Assembly (NCBI RefSeq): GCF_040640155.1
Contig: NZ_JBFABE010000004.1
Span: 62,001 to 126,000 of the forward strand
Source: Streptosporangium sp040640155
GTDB lineage: Bacteria > Actinomycetota > Actinomycetes > Streptosporangiales > Streptosporangiaceae
DNA: 64,000 bases
Direction of reading: 5' to 3'
Below, in pieces: positions 43,229 through 51,755 of the stretch. Position numbers and translations under genes: made by a program. Numbering within the stretch: position 1 is the first letter of the stretch; each line of letters begins with the position of its first letter. Below the pieces are notes generated by a model. It saw nothing but the letters and a program-made list of their open reading frames with translations, was not told the origin of the DNA and ran no database searches.

Positions 43229-44665
43229 TTGTCCCTTTCAAATCTGACCCAGAGCCAGCGCCACGGCATGAGTGAGCTGTTCCGGAAGATCGCTCCTGTG
43301 ACGGACGAGCTCGGTGAGCTCTTCGCCGCCCGGGGCTACCAGATCGCCCTCGTCGGCGGCTCGGTACGCGACGTCTTCCTGGGCAGGATCGGCAACGATC
43401 TCGACCTGACCACGGACGCCAGGCCCGAGACGGTCCTGGAGCTCGTCCGCGACTGGGCCGACTCCGTCTGGACGATCGGCATCGACTTCGGCACGGTCGG
43501 CGTCCGCAAGGGCGGCTGGCTGCTGGAGATCACCACGTACCGCAGCGAGTCCTACGACCCCAGGTCGCGCAAGCCCGAGGTGGCCTACGGCGACACGCTC
43601 GAGGGGGACCTGGCCCGGCGCGACTTCGCGGTCAACGCGATGGCGCTGCGCCTGCCGTCCCGCGAGTTCGTCGACCCGCACGGCGGCCTGGACGACCTGC
43701 ACGCCCGGGTGCTGCGCACCCCCGGCCCCCCCGAGCGCTCGTTCGGCGACGACCCGCTGCGGATGCTCCGCGCCGCCCGGTTCGCCAGCCAGCTCGGTTT
43801 CACGGTGGACCGGGCGGCGCTGGCGGCGATGGGCGCGATGGCCGACCGGATCGACATCGTCTCGGCCGAGCGCATCCGCGACGAGCTGGACAAGCTCCTG
43901 TGCGGCGACCATCCCCGCGAGGGGCTGAGGCTCCTGGTGGAGAGCGGCCTGGCCGCGCACGTGCTGCCCGAGCTGCCCGGCCTGCGCCTGGAGATCGACG
44001 AGCACCACCGGCACAAGGACGTCTACGAGCACTCGCTGATCGTGCTGGAGCAGGCGATCGACCTGGAGGAGAGCGGTCCCGACCGCGTCCTTCGCTGGGC
44101 CGCGCTCCTGCACGACGTGGGCAAGCCCAAGACGCGGCGGCACGAGCCCGGCGGGCGGGTCTCCTTCCACCACCACGAGGTGGTCGGCGCCCAGCTCGCC
44201 AGGAAGCGGATGACCGAGCTGAAGTTCCCCAAGGACGTGGTGGCCGACGTCTCACGCCTGGTGGAGCTGCACCTGCGCTTCCACGGGTACGGCTCGGGAG
44301 AGTGGACCGACTCGGCGGTGCGCCGCTACGTCCGCGACGCCGGGCACCTGCTGGAGCGCCTGCACAAGCTGACCCGCGCCGACTGCACCACCCGCAACCG
44401 GCGCAAGGCCCAGGCGCTGTCGGCGACCTACGACCAGCTCGAGGAGCGGATCGCCCGGCTGGCCGAGGAGGAGGAGCTCGGCAAGATCCGGCCCGAGCTC
44501 GACGGCAACGAGATCCAGCGGGTCCTCGGCCTGCCGCCGGGCCCGGTCGTGGGCCGCGCCTACCGGTTCCTGCTGGAGATGCGCCTGGACCGGGGCGTTC
44601 TGGGCCGGGAGGCCGCCGAGGAGGCGCTGCGCGCCTGGGCCCGGGAGAACGGGGTGACCTCCTGA
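43229..44665 (+). CDS. cca: CCA tRNA nucleotidyltransferase
   Basis: A 478-residue class II enzyme that adds or repairs tRNA 3' CCA (needed here: the tRNA-Ile gene encodes no CCA). Catalytic pattern 'LVGGSVRDVFLG' and 'NDLDLTTDA' (two Asp); 'RRDFAVNAMAL' and 'RMLRAARFASQLGF' follow; an HD domain (ALLHDVGKP) forms the C-terminal half. TTG 43229 is taken as start with GAAGGA ten bases upstream; ATG 43268 is an alternative. Confidence 0.9.
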   Translation: MSLSNLTQSQRHGMSELFRKIAPVTDELGELFAARGYQIALVGGSVRDVFLGRIGNDLDLTTDARPETVLELVRDWADSVWTIGIDFGTVGVRKGGWLLEITTYRSESYDPRSRKPEVAYGDTLEGDLARRDFAVNAMALRLPSREFVDPHGGLDDLHARVLRTPGPPERSFGDDPLRMLRAARFASQLGFTVDRAALAAMGAMADRIDIVSAERIRDELDKLLCGDHPREGLRLLVESGLAAHVLPELPGLRLEIDEHHRHKDVYEHSLIVLEQAIDLEESGPDRVLRWAALLHDVGKPKTRRHEPGGRVSFHHHEVVGAQLARKRMTELKFPKDVVADVSRLVELHLRFHGYGSGEWTDSAVRRYVRDAGHLLERLHKLTRADCTTRNRRKAQALSATYDQLEERIARLAEEEELGKIRPELDGNEIQRVLGLPPGPVVGRAYRFLLEMRLDRGVLGREAAEEALRAWARENGVTS

Positions 44666-45897
44666 CCGGTGAGATCGCCCGGCTCGACCGCGAGCACGTC
44701 TGGCACCCCTACGCCTCCTCGCCCCCGGCGGCGGCGCCGTACGTGGTCCGCCGCGCCGACGGGGTCCGGCTGACCCTCGACGACGGCCGAGAGCTGATCG
44801 ACGGCATGTCCTCCTGGTGGGCGGCGGTGCACGGCTACAACCACCCCCGCCTCAACCGGGCGCTGCGCGAGCAGCTCGACGACATGGCGCACGTGATGTT
44901 CGGCGGCCTCACCCACGAGCCCGCCGTACGGCTGGCCGCCACGCTCGCCGGCATGACCGGGCTGCCCCGGGTGTTCCTCGCCGACTCCGGGTCGGTCGCC
45001 GTCGAGGTGGCGATCAAGATGGCGTTCCGGTTCAGCGGCAGGGGGCGGCTGCTCACCGTCCGGGGCGGCTACCACGGCGACACGTTCGGCGCGATGTCGG
45101 TCTGCGACCCGGACGACGGCATGCACCACCTGTTCTCCGGCGTGCTGCCCGGCCACGTGTTCGCCGACCGGCCGCCGCGCGCCTACGACGAGGGCTACGC
45201 CGCCCGGCTGGCCGACCTGGTCGCCCGGCACGCCCACGAGCTGGCCGCGATCATCGTGGAGCCGGTCGTGCAGGGCGCGGGCGGCATGCGCTTCTACCAC
45301 CCGGCCTACCTGCGGCTGCTGCGCGAGCTGGCCGACGAGCACGGCGTCCTGCTGATCGCCGACGAGATCGCCACCGGGTTCGGCAGGACCGGGGAGCTGT
45401 TCGGCTGCGACCACGCCGGGATCCGCCCCGACATCATGTGCCTGGGCAAGGCCCTGACCGGCGGCTACCTGTCGATGGCCGCGACGCTGTGCACCGAGCG
45501 GGTGGCCCGGGGGGTCGGTGTGCTGACGCACGGGCCGACGTTCATGGGCAACCCGCTGGCCGCGGCCGTCGCGAACGCCTCACTGGAGCTGCTCGGCGAG
45601 CGGCCGTGGCGGGCGGAGGTCGCGCGGATCGAGGCGGGCCTGCGCGACGGCCTGGCCGGGGCCGCGGACGCGCCCGGCGTCCGCGAGGTGCGGGTCCTGG
45701 GCGCGATCGGGGTCGTCGAGACCCGCGAGCCCGTGGACGTGGCGTCGGTCCAGGACGTCGTCATGCGGCACGGCGTCTGGCTGCGGCCGTTCGGGCGGCT
45801 GCTGTACGCGATGCCGCCCTACGCGATCGGCGACGAGGACCTGGCGCGGGTCACGACGGCGATGACGGCAGTGGCTCGGGCGCTCGGGCCGGCGTGA
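44662..45897 (+). CDS. bioA: Adenosylmethionine-8-amino-7-oxononanoate aminotransferase
   Basis: A 411-residue PLP enzyme making DAPA in biotin synthesis. 'REHVWHPYAS' near the start, 'GMSSWWAAVHGYNHP', 'HVMFGGLTHEPA', and the PLP lysine in 'CLGKALTGGYL' identify it. No ATG, GTG or TTG precedes the essential N-terminal motif in frame; the only candidate is CTG 44662, which overlaps the cca stop as CTGA and has GGGGTG upstream. So translation is probably coupled to cca. No other biotin gene is near. Confidence 0.9.
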   Translation: MTGEIARLDREHVWHPYASSPPAAAPYVVRRADGVRLTLDDGRELIDGMSSWWAAVHGYNHPRLNRALREQLDDMAHVMFGGLTHEPAVRLAATLAGMTGLPRVFLADSGSVAVEVAIKMAFRFSGRGRLLTVRGGYHGDTFGAMSVCDPDDGMHHLFSGVLPGHVFADRPPRAYDEGYAARLADLVARHAHELAAIIVEPVVQGAGGMRFYHPAYLRLLRELADEHGVLLIADEIATGFGRTGELFGCDHAGIRPDIMCLGKALTGGYLSMAATLCTERVARGVGVLTHGPTFMGNPLAAAVANASLELLGERPWRAEVARIEAGLRDGLAGAADAPGVREVRVLGAIGVVETREPVDVASVQDVVMRHGVWLRPFGRLLYAMPPYAIGDEDLARVTTAMTAVARALGPA

Positions 45898-47149
45898 CGA
45901 TCCGGTAGAGCACCGCGCCCCCGGCGTAGCCCGCGGCGATGAGCACCAGCACCGTGATCGACCTGCCGTCCGGCGGGAGCAGCGCCGCCGCCAGCGCGGC
46001 GGCCAGCACGTAACTGCCGTTGAAGAGCATGTCGTAGATGGAGAAGGCCCGGCCGAGGTAGGCGTCGCGCAGGTCCCGCTGGACGGTGGTGTCGGCGCAG
46101 ATCTTGACGCTCTGCCCGGCGATGCCCAGCACGAGGCCCGCGACCGCGAACCCCCACCGCTGGAACGGCAGGCCGAGCGCCAGCATCAGCACCCCGGCGG
46201 TGACCAGCATGGCCGGGATCCACCGCTCGATGCCGAACCGCCCGGTGGCCCACGGCGTCACCAGGATGGCCAGGAAGTAGCCGACGCCCGAGGTGGCGAC
46301 CACCAGGGAGGCCATGGCCAGCGCGTCCTCGGCGTTCTCGGCGAAGTAGTAGCGCGACAGCAGGATGAGCATCGCCGTGCACATGCCGTACATGAACCGG
46401 TGGGTGGCCATCGCGCCCATCGCCGCGGCGGCGGCCCGATGACGCGCGATGTGCCGGGCGCCGTCGACCAGGCCGGACAGCACGTGGCGCACGGCCTCGC
46501 GGGTCTGGGGCCGGTCCGGGTCGTGGGCGGGGCCGAGCAGGTTCCTGCCCATGGTCAGGGCGATCAGCGCGGTGGACGCGGAGACGATCCCGGCGACGAC
46601 CAGCAGCACCGCCGTGCCCCGGTCGCCCGCGCCGAGGACCGAGCGCAGCAGGAAGCCGACGCCCACCCCGACGAAGGTGAGCACGGTGCCGGAGGTCGGG
46701 GTGACCGCGTTGGCCACCATCAGCCGGTCGGACGGCACCACGTGCGGGAGCGAGGCCCCCAGCGAGGCCAGGAAGAACCGGTTCACCGCGAGCACGCCGA
46801 GCGCGGCGACGTAGAAGACCCCGTCGGCCAGGTCCGCGACGACCAGCCCCGCCGCGCCCAGCAGCAGCAGGCCGCGCGCCAGCGAGGCGACGACCAGGAT
46901 CTGCCGCCGTGACCAGCGGTCGATGAACACGCCGACGAAGGGACCCAGGATCGAGTACGGCAGCAGCAGCACGGCCAGGCCGGCGGCGACCTGCGCCGCG
47001 CTGGTGCTCGTCTCGGGGCTGAAGAAGGCGAAGCCGATCACCGCGAACTGAAAGATCCCGTCGGAGAACTGCGAGACCAGGCGGGTCGCGTACAGCCTCC
47101 TGAAGTCCCGGCCTTCCAGGACGACGCGTAGATCGGATACGAAGGACAC
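45851..47149 (-). CDS. MFS transporter
   Basis: A 432-residue major facilitator protein with about 12 membrane segments, of the MFS_3-like group, with 'RDFRRLYATRLVSQFSDG' at the start and 'GVFIDRWSRRQILV' in loop 2-3. Substrate unknown. Its last 47 bases overlap the end of bioA on the opposite strand. GTG 47149 with TAGGCT ending six bases upstream suggests a leaderless mRNA. Confidence 0.88.
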   Translation of the reverse strand: MSFVSDLRVVLEGRDFRRLYATRLVSQFSDGIFQFAVIGFAFFSPETSTSAAQVAAGLAVLLLPYSILGPFVGVFIDRWSRRQILVVASLARGLLLLGAAGLVVADLADGVFYVAALGVLAVNRFFLASLGASLPHVVPSDRLMVANAVTPTSGTVLTFVGVGVGFLLRSVLGAGDRGTAVLLVVAGIVSASTALIALTMGRNLLGPAHDPDRPQTREAVRHVLSGLVDGARHIARHRAAAAAMGAMATHRFMYGMCTAMLILLSRYYFAENAEDALAMASLVVATSGVGYFLAILVTPWATGRFGIERWIPAMLVTAGVLMLALGLPFQRWGFAVAGLVLGIAGQSVKICADTTVQRDLRDAYLGRAFSIYDMLFNGSYVLAAALAAALLPPDGRSITVLVLIAAGYAGGAVLYRIVTPARAPEPLPSSPS

Positions 47150-47283
47150 GCGCTCAGCCTATGTGCGGCTCCCCCGGGCGGACATCGGGAACATCCCTGA
47201 ATGTACGCCGAACATTTCCGACCTTTGATCACGTATCCATGTGGGGGCGCGAGCGGCCGACACGGTCACGTACCCTCTGTCGG

Positions 47284-47865
47284 GTGACGCCTGATGAACA
47301 CGTCGTGCTCGTCGACACCGACGGAAACGCGATCGGCACGGCGGCCAAGGCCACGGTGCACGGTCCGGACACTCCCCTCCATCTGGCCTTCTCCAGCTAC
47401 GTGTTCGACGAGCAGGGCCGGGTGCTCCTCTCCCGCCGCGCCTCGCACAAGATCACCTGGCCCGGGGCGTGGACCAACAGCTGCTGCGGCCACCCGCTGC
47501 CCGGCGAACCGCTGTCGGAGGCGGTGACCCGCAGGCTCTCCTACGAGCTGGGCCTGGAGGGGGGCCGCCTCGACCTGCTCCTGCCGCGCTTCGCCTACCG
47601 GGCGGTCATGGAGAACGGGATCGTCGAGCACGAGCTCTGCCCGGTCTACCGGGTGGTCGCCGGTGCCCAGGCGGTGCCGAACCCCGAGGAGGTCGGGGAG
47701 GTGCGCTGGATGCCGTGGAAGGAGTTCACCGACGGGGTGCTCGGCGGGCACCTGCCGATCTCCCCGTGGTGCCGGGAACAGGTCGCCCAGCTCGCCGAGC
47801 TCGGCGCCGACCCGCTCACCTGGCCTGCCGCCGACCCTGCCGACCTGCCGCCCGCCGCCCGCTGA
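47284..47865 (+). CDS. idi: Isopentenyl-diphosphate delta-isomerase, type 1
   Basis: A 193-residue Nudix-fold isomerase interconverting IPP and DMAPP. The active Cys lies in 'TNSCCGHP', the metal Glu in the 'MENGIVEHELC' stretch, and 'FSSYVFDEQGRVLLSRRA' is the start of the Nudix domain. GTG 47284 follows TACCCT by seven bases, as expected for a leaderless transcript; the upstream frame lacks similarity. Confidence 0.93.
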   Translation: MTPDEHVVLVDTDGNAIGTAAKATVHGPDTPLHLAFSSYVFDEQGRVLLSRRASHKITWPGAWTNSCCGHPLPGEPLSEAVTRRLSYELGLEGGRLDLLLPRFAYRAVMENGIVEHELCPVYRVVAGAQAVPNPEEVGEVRWMPWKEFTDGVLGGHLPISPWCREQVAQLAELGADPLTWPAADPADLPPAAR

Positions 47866-47976
47866 CGTAAGAGAGGCCCGCGGAGCACCGGCGCGAGAGC
47901 TCCCACCTGCGGGCGGAACACGTCCGCTTGTGCCCTTCCCAGACGCACGCCGCCGCGCTGATTTACTCTCCGGAGT

Positions 47977-48648
47977 GTGGTCGCGACTGTGGTGTTCGAC
48001 ATAGGTGAGACGCTGGTTCGGGATGACCGCTACTGGGGGGCGTGGGCGGACTGGTTGAACGTTCCTCGCCATACCCTGTCCGCCCTGGTCGGCGCGGTGA
48101 CGGCGCTCGGCATGGACAACGCGGAGGCGGTCCGCATTCTTCGACCCGGTATCGACCTGCATGCGGAGCGCCGGGCCCGTGAGGAGGCCGGCTATGGCGA
48201 GCACCTCGATGAGACCGACCTGTACCCCGACGTGCGGCAGGGTCTGCAGGCTCTGCGCGACGCGGGACTTCGCGTCTGCGTCGCGGGAAACCAGACGCGC
48301 AAAGCCGGTGATCTCCTGCGAGCGCTGTCGATTCCCGCCGACATCATCATCACCTCGGAGGAATGGGGTGTCGCGAAACCTGCGCCCGAGTTTTTCGAAA
48401 AGGTTCTCCAGCTTGCTGATGCGCCTGCTCAGGAGACCGTTTACGTAGGTGACCATCCTGCGAACGACATCATTCCCGCGAAGACATTCGGTCTACGTAC
48501 ATGTGTGATTCGACGCGGCCCCTGGGGGTACTTGTGGGGAAACGATGCGGCAACCTTGAATGCAGCTGACTGGAAGATCGACAGCATTACGCAACTTCCA
48601 CCTCTATTAGCTGAAAGTAAGCGCAGAGATGGCCCGCACAGCACCTAG
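47977..48648 (+). CDS. HAD-superfamily hydrolase
   Basis: A 223-residue phosphatase-like protein. Motif 1 is VVFDIGETLV (nucleophile Asp; second Asp replaced by Gly-Glu), motif 3 is the Lys in 'WGVAKPAPEFF', motif 4 is 'YVGDHPANDI'. A cap domain lies between. GTG 47977 follows TACTCT by seven bases (leaderless). Overlaps the XRE regulator by 20 bases. GC drops to about 50% in its 3' part, unlike all neighbours, so it was probably acquired. Confidence 0.85.
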   Translation: MVATVVFDIGETLVRDDRYWGAWADWLNVPRHTLSALVGAVTALGMDNAEAVRILRPGIDLHAERRAREEAGYGEHLDETDLYPDVRQGLQALRDAGLRVCVAGNQTRKAGDLLRALSIPADIIITSEEWGVAKPAPEFFEKVLQLADAPAQETVYVGDHPANDIIPAKTFGLRTCVIRRGPWGYLWGNDAATLNAADWKIDSITQLPPLLAESKRRDGPHST

Positions 48649-49807
48649 AAACAACATCGGAGAGCGCATCGCCGCGATTCGTGGCGCACGCCGCATGTAC
48701 CAAGCCGATCTTGCTCGGGCGGCCAGCGTCTCCATCAGCATGCTTCGGAAGATCGAGCAGGGAACGCGCGTACCCAGCGATCACATCCTGGACGCCATCG
48801 CCGCAGCACTGGGTGTCGATCCATCGCGCCTCCTGGGTGATTCCGGCCGCCTCGACAGCCGTGTCCACGACGCGATCCCTGCTCTACGCGAGGTCATCAC
48901 CGCCTACGACGTTCCCGACAAGGGACCGGTGCGGCCCTTGCCTGCGCTTCGAGCAGCTGTCACCGGCGCAGTTCAAAAGCGCCTGGGTGCTCAATATGTA
49001 CTGCTGTCACAGATCCTTCCCGAACTGCTCGGTGAACTCATCCGTGGGGCTCATGAGGCGGCTGATCCCGACGCCTTCGCGGCGCTGCTCGTCGACACCT
49101 ACCGAGCTTCTGACGCGGTCGCCTACAAATACGGTTATCTGGATTTGTCGGCCCGGCTGATCGAGCTGATGCGTCAGGTCTCGGCGACCGCCGAGGACCC
49201 TCTTTTGAGTGCGTCAACCGCGTATGTGCGTACCGAGATCTTCTTCGCCGCACACGCGTACCAGGCGGGTTTGCGTGCTGTCGAGTCGGCGATTGACAGC
49301 CTTCCGGAAGAGGCGGGGCGTCAACGCCTTGGCGTCCTGGGAGCCTTGCACATGCGAGCGGCCGTCGTCGCGGCGCGAGCGGCCAACGCCGATGCCGCCA
49401 TGGCCCACCTGGGTGAGGCGCGGCGGCTCGGCGACATAGTCCCTGAGGACATCTATTACGGGACCGCGTTCGGTCCCTGCTCGGTCCGCGTCCATGAGGT
49501 ATCCGTCGCGCTCGGTCTGGGCGACCAACACCTTCGGCTTGCCCTCACTTTGGGTGCTGACTGGTCGCCACCTCCGAGCATGCCGGCCGAACGTCGCAGC
49601 GGCTTCTTCATCGACTTGGCCAGAGCCCAGCTGTGGGCCGGCCTGAAGGACGCGGCGTTCGAATCACTGAGGACGGCCCGCCGGATCGCGCCGCAGCACA
49701 CCCGAGAACATCCGTGGGTTCGCGAGGACGCCGAGACTCTGCTGCGCCTGCACCGCGCCAGCAGCGAAACCCTGGTCGGTTTCGCCGAATGGGTCGGCGT
49801 GATCTAG
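48629..49807 (+). CDS. XRE-family regulator with TPR-like C-terminus
   Basis: A 392-residue regulator. The helix-turn-helix covers about 10-65 ('MYQADLARAASVSISMLRKI'). The remaining 320 residues are helical, TPR-like and without a known catalytic motif. Regulators of this build are abundant in actinomycetes and often pair with a nearby small effector gene. It overlaps the HAD gene by 20 bases and is followed after 175 bases by small unknown genes. Confidence 0.85.
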   Translation: MARTAPRNNIGERIAAIRGARRMYQADLARAASVSISMLRKIEQGTRVPSDHILDAIAAALGVDPSRLLGDSGRLDSRVHDAIPALREVITAYDVPDKGPVRPLPALRAAVTGAVQKRLGAQYVLLSQILPELLGELIRGAHEAADPDAFAALLVDTYRASDAVAYKYGYLDLSARLIELMRQVSATAEDPLLSASTAYVRTEIFFAAHAYQAGLRAVESAIDSLPEEAGRQRLGVLGALHMRAAVVAARAANADAAMAHLGEARRLGDIVPEDIYYGTAFGPCSVRVHEVSVALGLGDQHLRLALTLGADWSPPPSMPAERRSGFFIDLARAQLWAGLKDAAFESLRTARRIAPQHTREHPWVREDAETLLRLHRASSETLVGFAEWVGVI

Positions 49808-49922
49808 CAGCCACTCCAGTGACACAAGGTGTGGCACTTCACGGACTCTCTGCCAAGCACCATGGGATCGCCCGAGTCAAGGCGTAGGCGAGTGGTGACA
49901 CTCCGTTTCCCTGCGCACAAGC

Positions 49923-49957
49923 GGAGCCCGCAGGCGCGGTAACGCCGTACGGGCTCC
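49923..49957 (+). terminator. Possible hairpin between XRE gene and small-protein genes
   Basis: GGAGCCCG pairs with CGGGCTCC around an inner GCG/CGC stem; followed by only two T. Confidence 0.35.
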
Positions 49958-49982
49958 TTGATCAGGAAGTGAGTCCTGACCC

Positions 49983-50654
49983 GTGAACAAGCCTAGTGCT
50001 CCGGTTCTCGAACGGACCACGGTGGCCGGTTGCCACTGCTTCGCCGACGCCCCACCCATGCCGATGGGATGCGCCACCTGCGGACACGCCCCCTACGCGC
50101 ACGGCTGCCCCGGCCAAGCCTCCGACCACGAGTACCTCCAGCCGTCCGCCGAGCTGATGGACGAGCGCCTCGAAGCGCGCCACCGGCTCGGTCTCGGCCG
50201 GACCCTGCCGAGGTTCGAGTCCGCCCGCGAGGCCACCGCGCAGCCGACGCTCGTGCCCGCGCCCCGCCGGGCCGAGCCCGAGGCGGCACCGGCGCGTACC
50301 CGGCCTGACGGCCGCACCGACCTCCGCCGCCCGGCCCCCGGCGATGCCCGCCCGCACCGGCTGGTTGAGACGCGGGCCGACCGCGCGCTCCGCCTGGCTC
50401 TCGCCCGCGACCCCCTCGCCCGGCGACGAGCCCGCGCCGCAGCCCACGCCCTCCACCCGGCCGACGTCGGCGCCCCGCCCCCGCGCCCCGAGCGGATACC
50501 TGCCCGGTCGCCGCTCACCCCGCTGCCGCTCCCGTCCGAGCACCGGCACCAGGCTCTCCGGTCGGGGCTCGCCGTCGCCCTCGGCCGGAGCCACCTCCCG
50601 GACACCCTCCCGTCCCGACGGTACGAGCCCTCCTGGCGGGAGGTCGCGGCATGA
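49983..50654 (+). CDS. Unknown protein with Cys-rich N-terminus
   Basis: A 223-residue protein. The N-terminus has 'CHCFADAP' and 'GCATCGHAPYAHGCPG', five Cys plus His that could bind zinc; the rest is Arg/Pro-rich and probably disordered. I recognise the N-terminal pattern as recurring in actinomycete accessory genes but know no function. GTG 49983 start. Its stop overlaps the next gene as ATGA. Confidence 0.55.
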   Translation: MNKPSAPVLERTTVAGCHCFADAPPMPMGCATCGHAPYAHGCPGQASDHEYLQPSAELMDERLEARHRLGLGRTLPRFESAREATAQPTLVPAPRRAEPEAAPARTRPDGRTDLRRPAPGDARPHRLVETRADRALRLALARDPLARRRARAAAHALHPADVGAPPPRPERIPARSPLTPLPLPSEHRHQALRSGLAVALGRSHLPDTLPSRRYEPSWREVAA

Positions 50655-51100
50655 ACGCGGCCCCGCCGCAGGGCGACACCCCCATGAGCAGGCGCGGCGG
50701 CGTACTTCCTTCCCATGCGCACGCCGCCGCGCCGTCGACCAACGCCCGGGACGAGGAGCACCGGCCCGCCGCCCTGCGCCGCGCCGAGGAACTGGCCGCC
50801 GCGCTGGCCCGTCACGGCATCGCGGCCGACGTCCACGAGCTGGCCTCCGGCCGGGCCACGGTGTCGATCTACTACGGACTGATCGCCTACACCGACGGCG
50901 AGGAGTTCCGCTGGACCTCCCCCAAGCTCTCGCGCCGGGGCAGGCCGCTAGCCGTCTCGGAGGCGATGACGGCCGCCGCGGCCGAACGGCTCGCCGAGCA
51001 CTACCGGATCCTGTGCTCCCGCCCGCTCACCGACGTGCTCGGCAGCGAACTGCCGCTGCTCGCCGACGTTCTGGTGGCCGACCATGTCGTCCCGCGATGA
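50651..51100 (+). CDS. Unknown small protein
   Basis: A 149-residue protein without membrane segment. The core 'ATVSIYYGLIAYTDGEEFRW' looks like a beta-sheet; the N-terminus is disordered. ATG shares 4 bases with the preceding stop, and its end overlaps the next gene by 17 bases, so the three are one translational unit. Confidence 0.55.
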   Translation: MNAAPPQGDTPMSRRGGVLPSHAHAAAPSTNARDEEHRPAALRRAEELAAALARHGIAADVHELASGRATVSIYYGLIAYTDGEEFRWTSPKLSRRGRPLAVSEAMTAAAAERLAEHYRILCSRPLTDVLGSELPLLADVLVADHVVPR

Positions 51101-51467
51101 CGCCCTGGCGGCACGAGCCGCCCGGCAGGTACAGGAGCACGCGCCGACCTGGATGGTCTTCTGGAGTCTGCGCCACCGCCGCTTCGAGGCGTGGGAGTGC
51201 ACCGACCTGGTCCGGTGCCGCGCCGTGCATGCGGACAGCGCCGGTGAACTGTGGGACCTGATGCAGCAGGTGGAACTCGACCTGTGGCGGACCCAGCTCC
51301 AAGGCGACCGGTCACCTACGCCCCGTGTGGGCCGACCGCGCCGGGACGGCCTTCTTCAAGAGCTCTCCTTCATAGGTGAACCCGTCGGTCATGTACTGGC
51401 CGACGATCCGGCACGGGTCACGCGCCGGATCGTCGAGCGCCACCCCGAGCCGGAGACGGCTCCATGA
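51084..51467 (+). CDS. Unknown small protein
   Basis: A 127-residue protein with the segment 'QEHAPTWMVFWSLRHRRFEAW', a pattern seen in short actinomycete accessory proteins that accompany XRE regulators. Function unknown. Translationally linked on both sides. Confidence 0.5.
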   Translation: MSSRDDALAARAARQVQEHAPTWMVFWSLRHRRFEAWECTDLVRCRAVHADSAGELWDLMQQVELDLWRTQLQGDRSPTPRVGRPRRDGLLQELSFIGEPVGHVLADDPARVTRRIVERHPEPETAP

Positions 51468-51577
51468 GCAGCGCGACGGTGCGGCGACCGGCTCTCCCGT
51501 ACCGCCACGTCTTCACTCCCGCGGGCGACGGCGCGCGGCCAGAAGGGCCGCCGCCAGGAGGGTCGTCCGCGGGATGA
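51464..51577 (+). CDS. Possible 37-codon gene at the end of the cassette
   Basis: ATG at 51464 overlaps the preceding stop (ATGA) and the frame ends TGA at 51577, two bases before the terminator stem. The peptide is Pro/Gly/Arg-rich. Coupling and terminator position are its only support. Confidence 0.3.
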   Translation: MSSATVRRPALPYRHVFTPAGDGARPEGPPPGGSSAG

Positions 51578-51578
51578 G

Positions 51579-51614
51579 TGCGGTGCCCTCGTCAGGGGTG
51601 GCGAGGGCACCGCA
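51579..51614. terminator. Bidirectional terminator between cassette and ino1
   Basis: A perfect 13-base stem (TGCGGTGCCCTCG and complement) with a 10-base loop between convergent genes. Confidence 0.7.
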
Positions 51615-51755
51615 TGTTCTCAAGCTGGTCTCCGCACGCGCGGAAGACTTCGGACCTCGGCGAATTCGAGGGGTCGTCGCAACGCTCCGGCTCGGGGAGC
51701 GCGATCGACGTCGAGGTCCGTCACCCCGTTCCGGGGCGGGGCCACGGGCCGGACG

